Assembly (NCBI GenBank): GCA_003557065.1
Contig: PWPS01000053.1
Location: 1-18,054 of the forward strand
DNA length: 18,054 nt
From: Candidatus Nealsoniibacteriota bacterium
GTDB taxonomy: Bacteria; Patescibacteriota; Minisyncoccia; Minisyncoccales; PWPS01
Direction of reading: 5' to 3'
Part shown: one piece after another, positions 6,760-13,142 of the stretch
Numbering within the stretch: the stretch's first letter is position 1
Layout: the number at the start of each line of letters is the position of its first letter
Made by a program: the position numbers and the translations under genes
The notes under the pieces: generated by a model
Seen by the model: the letters and a program-made list of their open reading frames with translations, nothing else
Told to the model about the DNA's origin: nothing
The model's database searches: none

Positions 6760-8948
6760 ATCAAGAAGAAATAGGATCAAACCAGTTTAATGCATTCAGG
6801 GGTGTTTTTGTTCCGACTTTTCTTAGTATTATCGGTGTTATTCTTTTCCTGCGGCTAGGTTTTGTTGTAGGAGCTGTCGGCCTCGGAGGTTCTTTGTTAA
6901 TTATAGCTCTTGCAGTTTCAGTGACTCTATCAACCGGACTTTCTCTAAGCTCGATTGCCAGTAATGTCAGAATAGGTGCGGGAGGGGCTTATTCAATAAT
7001 AAATAAAACTTTAGGTCTTGAAGTCGGAGGAAGTATCGGAATACCTCTTTATTTAGCTCAAACTTTTTCTGTTGCGCTTTACATCTTCGGGTTCGCGGAA
7101 GCGTGGCAGCTGTTTTTTCCGGAATATGCGGTTTCCGATATTGCGCTTATCGCGTTCATTTTCATTTTTATTTTAACGTTTATAAGCACCAAATTGGCAG
7201 TTAAGTTTCAGGTTTTTGTTTTCGGAATTATATGCATTTCGTTAGCGGCCATATTTGTCGGATCGGGAATCCCCGTAAATATCCCCGATATTTCAATAAG
7301 AATTGCAGAAGGGTGGATGTTTTGGGATGTTTTTGCAATATTTTTCCCTGCCGTAACCGGTCTTATGGCTGGAATAGGGATGTCCGGAGAATTAAGCGAC
7401 CCGAAAAGACAGATACCCAAAGGGATTCTTTGGGGGTTGGGAGTAAGTACAATAATCTATCTCTCAATGGTTGTCTTTCTTTCTTATAACGTGTCGACCG
7501 AAAGTTTATTAACTGACAACTTTATTTTGGTGGATATGGCCATATATCCGACCCTGGTGATATTGGGAATTTTAGCTGCCACGATATCAAGCTCCTTGAC
7601 CGTTATGATAGCGGCTCCCAGAGTGATGGAAGCACTTGCGCAAAGTGACGTTTTGCCAAAGAGTAAAATTCTTACTATTAAGGAGGGTCAAAAAGAACCC
7701 AGGAATGCGATTTTATTGACCGGGTTGATTCTTGTCCCGGTGATGATCGTCGGTTCTTTGGACTCCATTGCTCAAGTTTTGACGATGTTTTTCCTTGTGA
7801 CGTATGCCGCTATTAATTTAGCTGTTTTTCTGGAACAATTTTTAGGACTAAGAAGTTTTCGTCCTATATTCCGTGTTCCAAAGATAGTTCCGATGTATGG
7901 AGCTGTTGTCTCGTTGGTAATAATGTTTCTGATAAATGTTTATGCAAGCTTGGTGGCTATTGCTTTCATATTCATAATCTATGGCTTATTGACTAAGAGG
8001 TCATTACCACAGGGCAAGGGAGACATAAGATCGGGGATATTTCGAGCTTTTAGTGAGTGGGCGGCAGAAAAAACCAGACATCTTCCCGAATCATCATTGC
8101 ATATCTGGAAACCGAACATGATCATACCGGCTTTATCCGCCAAAACCGTTATAGGAAATTTTCCATTGATTAGGTCCATAGCTTATCCCAACGGAAGGAT
8201 GACTGTTTTAGGGTTTAAATTAAGTAGAAATATAAAAGACAATCCAGAGGAAAAAGAGATAACTGAAGAGGAGTTGTCACGCGAAATAGAAAGACTCCCT
8301 GAACTTGTAGAGAAATTCGAAGGTGAAAAAATATTTACATCTTATAGTACGGTCGATGCCGTAGATTACATCAATTCAGTTATAGTTTCCATGGAGGCCA
8401 TTCAGAGTCAGGTTTTCTCCCCGAATATATTATTTTTACCATATAAACCAAGCAAGCTAAGCCCGAAAGATTTAGAAAGGATCATTAAATCCTCGGTTGA
8501 TAAAAATTACGGATTAATCCTTTTTGATCGTGATTCGGAAATAGGCTTGGGTTCGGAAAAAGATATTCATGTTTGGATTACCCCCAAGGTTCTTAAAGAG
8601 GATATGTTTATAGAAAGACATTATGATTTGGCGCTTCTTATCGCTTACAGTATAGAAAAAAACTGGCAGGGAAAGATGACTCTTTGGATGTGTGTGGAAG
8701 AGGGAGAAGAAAAAAGAGCGGAAAAATATCTATATAATCTTATATATGAAGCAAGATTGCCCTATACTACTGAAATAAAAGTTGTCAACGGAGATTTTCA
8801 CGAATCTCTTAGGCGGTCTCCCGAAGGTGATATTCATATTTTTCCATTTGAAAAACATGATATAAGTTCGATTTATAAGATTGCTGAAATGGAGAGAAAA
8901 TCCAATTTATTTATCTTGGACTCAAGCAAGGAAAGTGTGTTAGCATAG
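6756..8948 (+). CDS. APC-superfamily transporter resembling cation-chloride cotransporters (SLC12-like)
   Basis: 730 residues. A membrane domain of about 12 helices covers residues 14-413. Its opening, RGVFVPTFLSIIGVILFLRLGFVVG, and the block FWDVFAIFFPAVTGLMAGIGMSGELSDPKRQIPKG (189-223) closely follow the NKCC/KCC pattern 'FPAxTGIxAGxNxSGDLxDPxxxIPxG'. The helix-end sequence GLRSFRPIFRVP and the NVYASLVAIAFIFIIYGLL ending also match that family. The soluble C-terminus (414-730) carries KDIHVWI, HYDLALLIAYSIEKNWQGKMTLWM, which resembles the 'DVWW..DGG..LL..LL...W..C.LR' region of SLC12 proteins. Substrate is not readable; a plain amino-acid permease is the alternative. It overlaps the nitroreductase gene by 4 nt and is followed within 5 nt by a strong terminator, so it ends the operon. 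Confidence 0.85.
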   Translation: MNQEEIGSNQFNAFRGVFVPTFLSIIGVILFLRLGFVVGAVGLGGSLLIIALAVSVTLSTGLSLSSIASNVRIGAGGAYSIINKTLGLEVGGSIGIPLYLAQTFSVALYIFGFAEAWQLFFPEYAVSDIALIAFIFIFILTFISTKLAVKFQVFVFGIICISLAAIFVGSGIPVNIPDISIRIAEGWMFWDVFAIFFPAVTGLMAGIGMSGELSDPKRQIPKGILWGLGVSTIIYLSMVVFLSYNVSTESLLTDNFILVDMAIYPTLVILGILAATISSSLTVMIAAPRVMEALAQSDVLPKSKILTIKEGQKEPRNAILLTGLILVPVMIVGSLDSIAQVLTMFFLVTYAAINLAVFLEQFLGLRSFRPIFRVPKIVPMYGAVVSLVIMFLINVYASLVAIAFIFIIYGLLTKRSLPQGKGDIRSGIFRAFSEWAAEKTRHLPESSLHIWKPNMIIPALSAKTVIGNFPLIRSIAYPNGRMTVLGFKLSRNIKDNPEEKEITEEELSREIERLPELVEKFEGEKIFTSYSTVDAVDYINSVIVSMEAIQSQVFSPNILFLPYKPSKLSPKDLERIIKSSVDKNYGLILFDRDSEIGLGSEKDIHVWITPKVLKEDMFIERHYDLALLIAYSIEKNWQGKMTLWMCVEEGEEKRAEKYLYNLIYEARLPYTTEIKVVNGDFHESLRRSPEGDIHIFPFEKHDISSIYKIAEMERKSNLFILDSSKESVLA

Positions 8949-8952
8949 AGAG

Positions 8953-8985
8953 AACCCGGCTTTTTAGCCGGGTTTCGGTTTTTTT
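8953..8985 (+). terminator. Intrinsic terminator of the central operon
   Basis: AACCCGGCT (8953-8961), loop TTTT, AGCCGGGTT (8966-8974): a perfect 9-bp stem, then TCGG and a run of seven T. It lies 5 nt after the transporter stop. The minus-strand gene that converges from the right ends at 8984, inside the T run. In the reverse direction the hairpin is not followed by a T tract, so it is a clear terminator only for the plus strand. Confidence 0.88.
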
Positions 8986-9151
8986 ATCTTCCGTTCCAGT
9001 GAACTGATAATCTTTCTACTTCCATCCTTTTTTCGACATTATCGGGATCTCTTTGCCACTCTTCAATCGCTTTCTCCAGAGCTTCGGCACCTGACTCTTT
9101 GGCTTTCTTGCGTAACGCATCAACTCTCTCTTCGAGGGGTTTCTCCGTCAA
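8984..9151 (-). CDS. 55-residue charged helical protein, unknown
   Basis: A minus-strand frame starts with TTG at 9151-9149 and ends with TAA at 8986-8984. The product, (M)TEKPLEERVDALRKKAKESG... ending HWNGR, is strongly charged and predicted as two amphipathic helices. It has no membrane segment, signal peptide or cysteine. A perfect AGGAGG lies 8 nt before the TTG and a promoter (TTGACA-16-TAGAAT) lies further upstream. These make it a real gene despite its small size and choose the TTG over an in-frame GTG that would sit inside the AGGAGG. I do not recognise a family. It is divergent from the lytic-transglycosylase-like gene and shares its regulatory region. Confidence 0.78.
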   Translation of the reverse strand: MTEKPLEERVDALRKKAKESGAEALEKAIEEWQRDPDNVEKRMEVERLSVHWNGR

Positions 9152-9159
9152 TCTTAGCA

Positions 9160-9165
9160 CCTCCT
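9160..9165 (-). promoter_or_regulatory. Ribosome binding site AGGAGG for the 55-residue gene
   Basis: CCTCCT on the plus strand reads AGGAGG on the minus strand, with 8 nt before TTG at 9151. It decides the start codon. Confidence 0.85.
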
Positions 9166-9183
9166 TTTAATACTTCCTCCAAT

Positions 9184-9211
9184 ATTCTACCTTTATGATT
9201 GAATTTGTCAA
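9184..9211 (-). promoter_or_regulatory. Leftward promoter of the 55-residue gene
   Basis: Minus strand: TTGACA (plus positions 9206-9211), 16-nt spacer, TAGAAT (plus positions 9184-9189). The predicted transcript starts near 9177 and has a short leader containing AGGAGG. The -35 box is inside the dyad at 9201-9230. Confidence 0.7.
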
Positions 9212-9230
9212 TTATAAACTTGACTAATTC
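9201..9230. promoter_or_regulatory. 30-bp dyad holding both divergent -35 boxes; probable operator
   Basis: The left arm GAATTTGTCAA (9201-9211) and right arm TTGACTAATTC (9220-9230) are inverted repeats matching at 10 of 11 positions, separated by 8 nt. Each arm contains the -35 hexamer of one of the two divergent promoters. The symmetry would let one dimeric regulator control both genes, or may partly arise because two divergent -35 boxes are themselves mirror images; the matching GAATT flanks go beyond that. Confidence 0.5.
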
Positions 9231-9248
9231 TGCAAATTATACTATAAA
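9220..9248 (+). promoter_or_regulatory. Rightward promoter of the lytic-transglycosylase-like gene
   Basis: TTGACT (9220-9225), 17-nt spacer, TATAAA (9243-9248). Predicted transcription start near 9255. The leader carries AGGAGG at 9264-9269, 6 nt before the ATG at 9276. With the convergent terminator, the small minus-strand gene and the two divergent promoters, this accounts for the whole interval 8949-9275. Confidence 0.75.
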
Positions 9249-9275
9249 ATAATCAACTTGAAAAGGAGGTAGAGG

Positions 9276-9791
9276 ATGAAAAAATGGTTGTTGATTACAA
9301 TGGTAGTTGTTCTTTTAACAGGTTCCGTTTTGGCTGCAACTCCCTTTGAAAGATGGAGTAGGGGAATTGAGGAGGTTATTACGAATACAGATCGATTGTA
9401 CGGAAACAGAATGAGAATGGCGGCAAATGAACACTCCGTACCGGTGGAGTATTTGTGGGCTGTCGTAGTAGTTGAATCAAACGGTGACATAAACTCCGTT
9501 TCATCTACGGGAGTTAAGGGTCTGACAATGCTTACTTCGGACGTAGTGAATTTAATTCGGCAGGAAACGGGAGTTGTTATCGATCCGCTTCATGCTTATG
9601 AATCCTTATGGGGAGCAGCTTGGTATTTGAATTACATGGTTGAAAAATACGGATTTTCTATGGATGAAGCTACGGCTGCATTTTATTACGGACCAACCGG
9701 ACTGAGAAGAAGATTATCCGGTAAAAAATTGGATGAGTTGTATCATTATCGAAAGATAAATCATGTTTTGGATATAATAAGAAGTCAATAA
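9276..9791 (+). CDS. Secreted lytic transglycosylase-like (SLT) protein
   Basis: 171 residues. The N-terminus MKKWLLITMVVVLLTGSVLA is a classic signal peptide, with likely cleavage after residue 20 or 21. The mature domain follows the SLT/goose-lysozyme-like pattern: the catalytic glutamate is probably E67 in VVVVESNGDINSVSSTGVKGL (the 'ESxxxxxAxSxxGAxGLMQ' block, here with GLTML), and FYYGPTGLRRRL corresponds to the 'AYNAGP' block. In between lie DPLHAYESLWGAAWYLNYM, matching 'DPxxNIxxGxxYL'. Such enzymes cleave the MurNAc-GlcNAc bond of peptidoglycan and release 1,6-anhydro ends. The TML replacing LMQ and YYG replacing YNA are departures from the commonest motif, so activity is likely but not certain. 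The AGGAGG ribosome site and promoter make it a single-gene unit closed by its own terminator. Confidence 0.85.
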   Translation: MKKWLLITMVVVLLTGSVLAATPFERWSRGIEEVITNTDRLYGNRMRMAANEHSVPVEYLWAVVVVESNGDINSVSSTGVKGLTMLTSDVVNLIRQETGVVIDPLHAYESLWGAAWYLNYMVEKYGFSMDEATAAFYYGPTGLRRRLSGKKLDELYHYRKINHVLDIIRSQ

Positions 9792-9803
9792 CCACGAGAA
9801 AGA

Positions 9804-9830
9804 AAAACCCCTCTAAGAGGGGTTTTATTT
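9804..9830 (+). terminator. Intrinsic terminator after the lytic-transglycosylase-like gene
   Basis: AAAACCCCTC (9804-9813), loop TAA, GAGGGGTTTT (9817-9826): a perfect 10-bp stem followed by ATTT. It begins 12 nt after the stop codon. The next promoter's -35 box starts at its last base. Confidence 0.9.
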
Positions 9831-9858
9831 TGACAAAATAACATTTTTGTTTTAAAAT
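9830..9858 (+). promoter_or_regulatory. Sigma-70 promoter of the gene at 9888
   Basis: TTGACA (9830-9835), 17-nt spacer, TAAAAT (9853-9858). Predicted start near 9865, leaving a short leader with an AAAGGTGG ribosome site at about 9877-9884. Confidence 0.75.
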
Positions 9859-9887
9859 AAAATAACAGAGTTCAAGAAAGGTGGGAT

Positions 9888-10385
9888 ATGTTAATGGATA
9901 TAATGTCATTGAGTGATGTTTTAAAGGTAAGAGAGATCTTTGAAAAAATTAAAAAAGCTGCCAAGAAAAGTTATAAATCCGGACTGGAATCTGATTTTGT
10001 CGTAGTTAGGAAAAACGGAAAGAGGATAATCGGGGAAGTAGTTGAGAATGAAGTTAGTTTCTGGGGAGAAAGAAATGTCATCGAAGAGATGTATGATGGA
10101 GATCTCCTATATATAGAAGCGACGATTCATTTCCACGTGGATCAGAAGATTTTGATTCCATCTCCTAATGATTTATTTCTTTTTTGTGGAAGCTCAAAGC
10201 TTCGTAGATGGTCCGTAATAGGATCGGTTGAAGAAAAGAAAAACAATCTTCTATTTATGACCAGCTACGGCATAACTATGGAAGATGTTAACTTGTGGCA
10301 TTGTGAAGAAGATTTTTTTGATGAAAATGACGTGAGTCAAAGATTGGCAGAAATCGGTATAGAAACCGAATTTGGAACTCTGTAA
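9888..10385 (+). CDS. Uncharacterised protein with a JAMM/MPN-like motif
   Basis: 165 residues, cytoplasmic in appearance (no signal or membrane helix). A basic helical N-terminus (about 8-32) is followed by an alternating-strand core: FVVVRKNGKRIIGEVVENEV (37-56), LLYIEATIHFHVDQKILIPSPND (73-95), WSVIGSV and LLFMTSYG. H81-x-H83, then S92-x-x-D95, with E50 upstream, resemble the JAMM zinc site (E...HxH-x7-SxxD) of MPN/JAB metalloproteases, and VIGSV...FMTS fits the strands that follow it. However, there are eight residues rather than seven between the second His and Ser. The C-terminus is acidic. I infer a divergent, possibly inactive or non-peptidase JAB-like fold; an unrelated beta-rich protein is possible. 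A start at ATG 9894, two codons in, has better spacing (9 nt) from the ribosome site. The gene has its own promoter and terminator. Confidence 0.72.
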   Translation: MLMDIMSLSDVLKVREIFEKIKKAAKKSYKSGLESDFVVVRKNGKRIIGEVVENEVSFWGERNVIEEMYDGDLLYIEATIHFHVDQKILIPSPNDLFLFCGSSKLRRWSVIGSVEEKKNNLLFMTSYGITMEDVNLWHCEEDFFDENDVSQRLAEIGIETEFGTL

Positions 10386-10392
10386 AGCTTAT

Positions 10393-10420
10393 ACCGCCCT
10401 AAAATGGGCGGTTTTATTTT
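10393..10420 (+). terminator. Intrinsic terminator after the JAMM-like gene
   Basis: ACCGCCC (10393-10399), six-base loop, GGGCGGT (10406-10412), then TTTATTTT. It begins 7 nt after the stop codon. Confidence 0.88.
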
Positions 10421-10506
10421 AAGTTATTTTACATTTAAGACAAATAATTTAAAATTAATCACAAGCAATGTTTATGTCGATTGTGAAGATAATAATTGAT
10501 TTTACT

Positions 10507-10518
10507 TATTGATCAATA
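10507..10518. promoter_or_regulatory. 12-bp perfect palindrome upstream of the MscS-like gene
   Basis: TATTGATCAATA at 10507-10518 lies 33 nt before the ATG at 10552, in an otherwise featureless AT-rich gap (10421-10551). It could be an operator. A TATAAA at 10537-10542 is a possible -10 box, but it has no clear -35 and would give an almost leaderless transcript. In AT-rich DNA this palindrome may be chance. Confidence 0.25.
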
Positions 10519-10551
10519 TCTAAAACTTACACTTTTTATAAACAAAAAATT

Positions 10552-11058
10552 ATGAATGATCTAATATCTACCACCGCCTTATTTTTCCTAAACCAGGGAA
10601 TGAAAATAATCACCATCGTTATAATTTCACTTTTGGTTTATCTGTTTCTTGACGGTGTCTTGAAAAAAATAATATCCGGAATGATAAAAAAGAGCAGCAG
10701 GCAAAAAAGAGTCAAGACCATCAAAAGAGTTTTTTTCGGAACAGCCAAGTTTGTTTTGGTAATAGTCGCCATATTGATGATTCTTTCCGAGCTTGGACTT
10801 GATATTGCTCCAATTTTGGCCAGTGTCGGACTTTTGGGTTTGGCGATAAGTATGGGATCAAGAGAAATTGTTGGAGACTTTTTGGCGGGATTATTTATTC
10901 TAATAGATGATCTCTATGAAATAGGAGACGAGGTGAAGATTCTTGGAATGGAAGGAAAAATTAAAGATGTCGATCTTCGGAAAACAATCATTGAAGCTCC
11001 CGATGGAGTTATATATATTATTCCTAATGGTAGAATAAAGGAAATTACCAAGAAATGA
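10552..11058 (+). CDS. Minimal MscS-family mechanosensitive channel, C-terminally short
   Basis: 168 residues. Helix 1 spans about 12-33 and helix 2 about 62-82. The pore-lining TM3 and following helix are typical: ILASVGLLGLAISMGSREIVGDFLAGLFILIDD (about 90-122), then the start of the beta domain YEIGDEVKILGMEGKIKDVDLRKTIIEAPDGVIYIIPNGRIKEITKK. MscS channels open under membrane tension and release solutes during hypo-osmotic shock. The protein stops just after the beta domain and lacks the roughly 90-residue alpha/beta C-terminal domain of E. coli MscS, so it lacks the usual cytoplasmic cage. No MscS-like sequence follows the stop in other frames; the next gene overlaps by 4 nt (ATGA) and encodes something else. 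The truncation is therefore probably fixed and not a recent lesion. Confidence 0.87.
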   Translation: MNDLISTTALFFLNQGMKIITIVIISLLVYLFLDGVLKKIISGMIKKSSRQKRVKTIKRVFFGTAKFVLVIVAILMILSELGLDIAPILASVGLLGLAISMGSREIVGDFLAGLFILIDDLYEIGDEVKILGMEGKIKDVDLRKTIIEAPDGVIYIIPNGRIKEITKK

Positions 11059-11687
11059 TTTTTAAGCCAGCAACTTATCTGATATTTTTTTTATTTATTG
11101 TTTTTGCAAATTCTTGGGTTTGGCGAAAAATTTTACCGGAAAAAATTTATGCCATAGCACTCTTTCCCGGGATTGTTATTCACGAACTTTCTCATGTATT
11201 GGGGTGTCTTCTCACCGGAGCAAAGATAACAAAAATAAAATTATTTTCATTTAAGGGTGGGTATGTAAGATATAGAAAAGTTGGACCCGTACGTTCCATG
11301 ATTATTTCTTTTTTTCCGGTTGTAGGAGGTTTAGCGGCTCTTTTTATCCTGACGCAGGTAGTAACGAAAGGGGCTTCTTTCCAAATTATTCTGGATACGT
11401 TCGGTCTGGGATTTCGTTTTTGGATATTTTTCTATTTCTCCGTGTCAATAATCATTTGCATGATTCCCTCGATGCAGGATTTAAAGAATGCTCTACTCGG
11501 CTTCCTCCTTTTTATTCTAATTGTTGTACTGATTAATCCCTTATTCGAGCAGGAAATTAGATTTTTGATTTTGAGATCGATAACGATTCTCGAAACTCTT
11601 TCGGTAATTTCAATCACTTCTTTACTGTTTGCCCTTTTAGCATATTCTTTCAAGCTTGCTTTCGGTAAGCTGATAAAGCTGTTATAA
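11055..11687 (+). CDS. M50-like membrane metalloprotease
   Basis: 210 residues with about five hydrophobic segments. The zinc motif H43-E44-L45-S46-H47 lies in a membrane segment (PGIVIHELSHVLGCLLTGA), as in M50 intramembrane proteases. A candidate third zinc ligand is the aspartate in MIPSMQDLKNAL (about residues 136-147), the position usually occupied by the 'PxxDG' or 'PSxxDLK' motif. These enzymes cut substrates within or near the membrane, often in signalling. The protein is shorter than S2P-type enzymes and has no PDZ domain, and I recognise no substrate. It overlaps the MscS-like gene by 4 nt and the HAD-like gene follows after 1 nt, so all three are probably co-translated. Confidence 0.8.
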   Translation: MIFKPATYLIFFLFIVFANSWVWRKILPEKIYAIALFPGIVIHELSHVLGCLLTGAKITKIKLFSFKGGYVRYRKVGPVRSMIISFFPVVGGLAALFILTQVVTKGASFQIILDTFGLGFRFWIFFYFSVSIIICMIPSMQDLKNALLGFLLFILIVVLINPLFEQEIRFLILRSITILETLSVISITSLLFALLAYSFKLAFGKLIKLL

Positions 11688-11688
11688 T

Positions 11689-12078
11689 ATGAAAGAAATA
11701 AAGCATTTTATTTTTGATTGGCAGGGTGTTTTGGAGATACGCGGGAAGATTAACAAAGAAATTTTCACCTGGATTAGGGAAAATAAAATCTCCGCGTCCG
11801 TTTTGACGAATTGTCCTGGAGTAGAAGATAGTCTTTTTCTCACCATAAGTCATCCTGGAAACATAAAAAAAATAAAACCGAACGAAGAAGCGTTTTTGAT
11901 TCATCTTAGAAAAATAAACTTTAAACCCGAAGAGGTTGTTTTCATTGATGATAATCCCATCAATACGGATGCTGCGAGAAGGGTTGGGTTGGAATCATTA
12001 CGCTATATAAATAATGAAATTTTTTTTAAAGAAATAGAGAATGAATTCCGATATTCTAGCCCAAATAACAGGTCTTAG
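11689..12078 (+). CDS. Capless HAD-superfamily protein, altered motif I
   Basis: 129 residues. Motif I is FIFDWQGVL, with D10 as the expected nucleophile. Its usual second aspartate (D+2) is Q12, whereas hydrolases typically keep Asp here and a few subgroups do not. Motif II is LTN (about 39-41), motif III is KPNEE (about 63-67) and motif IV is VFIDDNPINTDAARRVGL (about 84-101), so the fold is recognisable. Only about 25 residues separate motif I from motif II, so there is no cap domain. Loss of the D+2 residue often removes phosphatase activity or changes the chemistry, so I call it HAD-like only. Cytoplasmic. It sits in a membrane/envelope operon, and its 3' end overlaps the next gene by 38 nt. 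Confidence 0.8.
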   Translation: MKEIKHFIFDWQGVLEIRGKINKEIFTWIRENKISASVLTNCPGVEDSLFLTISHPGNIKKIKPNEEAFLIHLRKINFKPEEVVFIDDNPINTDAARRVGLESLRYINNEIFFKEIENEFRYSSPNNRS

Positions 12079-12415
12079 TCTTTTTATAACTTCGTTTGCT
12101 TTAATCTGTAATAAAGATGCCTTCAAAACCTTGATTCAGCTTTCGAAATTAAGAGGTTTTAATTTACTGATCGGTGTTCTTTTTGTTCTTTTCGGGATTC
12201 TTATTATTTCTTTGCACAATCATTGGGATTGGGGCTCCGGATTGATTTTAACGGCGACGGGATGGATTTTTCTCTTGGAAGGGTTGGTAAGGCTCTTTTT
12301 CGTAAAACAAGTAACCGACTTGATGATCGTGGGACAGGCGAAGTCGGCACTTTTATTTTCATTATATTTCACGCTTTTTTTAGGGTTATCTTTAGTAATA
12401 ATCAGCTTTCTTTAA
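12041..12415 (+). CDS. Four-helix small integral membrane protein, unknown
   Basis: 124 residues with four hydrophobic helices (about 5-22, 37-57, 67-87 and 103-122). The motif HNHW after helix 2 and TATGWIFLLEGLVRLFF in helix 3 match a pattern I recall from small uncharacterised bacterial membrane proteins ('HN.W....ITxxGWxxxxKG'). I cannot assign a family name or function. The start overlaps the HAD-like gene by 38 nt. The N-terminus DILAQITGLSLF is well placed just before helix 1, and no later in-frame ATG would keep that helix, so 12041 is preferred. The ABC ATPase gene starts 1 nt after the stop. Confidence 0.78.
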   Translation: MNSDILAQITGLSLFITSFALICNKDAFKTLIQLSKLRGFNLLIGVLFVLFGILIISLHNHWDWGSGLILTATGWIFLLEGLVRLFFVKQVTDLMIVGQAKSALLFSLYFTLFLGLSLVIISFL

Positions 12416-12416
12416 T

Positions 12417-13142
12417 ATGTTAAAAATAAAAAATCTAACTAAAAAATTTGATAATTTTACCGCGATAGAGGGGATAAATTTAAGCTTGGAGAGAGGTGAT
12501 TTCTTTTCGATAATAGGGCCGAACGGATCCGGAAAAACGACTATTATAAAAAATATTTTAGGACTACTAAGACCGACCACCGGAGAAATTGAAGTAGACG
12601 GGAAAAATATAGTAAAGGAACCGAAAGAAGCAAAGATGAAGATGGGTTATATACCCGATGAACCAAAGATGTGGAGTAAAATAACGGGTAAAGAAGCTCT
12701 TTATTTTTTCGGGACTTTATACGGTATGAAAAAAGAAGAAATTACGGAAAAAATACCGGAACTTCTTTCGCACTTCGAACTGAACGGAATAGAGGACAAG
12801 TATTTTGAAAATTATTCAAGAGGAAATAAACAAAAGTTTGCAATTTTAGCCGCACTTTTACATAATCCGGATCTCATTCTTGTCGATGAGCCCATTGTCG
12901 GGCTGGACCCCGATTCTGCGGAAATAGCAATGAATCTTTTACAGGATTTTACTAAAAAAGGCGGAGCGGTTTTTATGGCCACGCACACTTTACCCGTTGC
13001 AGAAAAATACTCAACCGAGGTAGGGGTTTTACATCTTGGAAAATTAAAAAAAATTGGACATATTCAAAAGCTTTCCTCAGAGATGGGGAAGGAAGATGCC
13101 GATCTTTTAGAAATTTACCATTACTTCAGTAAAAATGATTAA
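12417..13142 (+). CDS. ABC transporter ATP-binding protein (exporter type)
   Basis: 241 residues with the full nucleotide-binding set: Walker A GPNGSGKT (34-41), signature YSRGNKQK (133-140, in place of LSGGQ), Walker B LILVDEP (153-159), the D-loop GLDPDS and the switch histidine H190 (MATHT). The Q-loop glutamine is replaced in YIPDEPKMW, as is common in ABC-2-type exporter ATPases. The protein should power the permease encoded directly downstream. The start follows the previous stop by 1 nt and the 3' end overlaps the permease gene by 8 nt. The substrate is not visible. Confidence 0.93.
   Translation: MLKIKNLTKKFDNFTAIEGINLSLERGDFFSIIGPNGSGKTTIIKNILGLLRPTTGEIEVDGKNIVKEPKEAKMKMGYIPDEPKMWSKITGKEALYFFGTLYGMKKEEITEKIPELLSHFELNGIEDKYFENYSRGNKQKFAILAALLHNPDLILVDEPIVGLDPDSAEIAMNLLQDFTKKGGAVFMATHTLPVAEKYSTEVGVLHLGKLKKIGHIQKLSSEMGKEDADLLEIYHYFSKND

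Noticed and set aside
7232..7489. 85-codon plus-strand frame inside the transporter gene
   Set aside because: The transporter reading frame has clear family motifs across this stretch, and the alternative frame has no recognisable domain or start signal.
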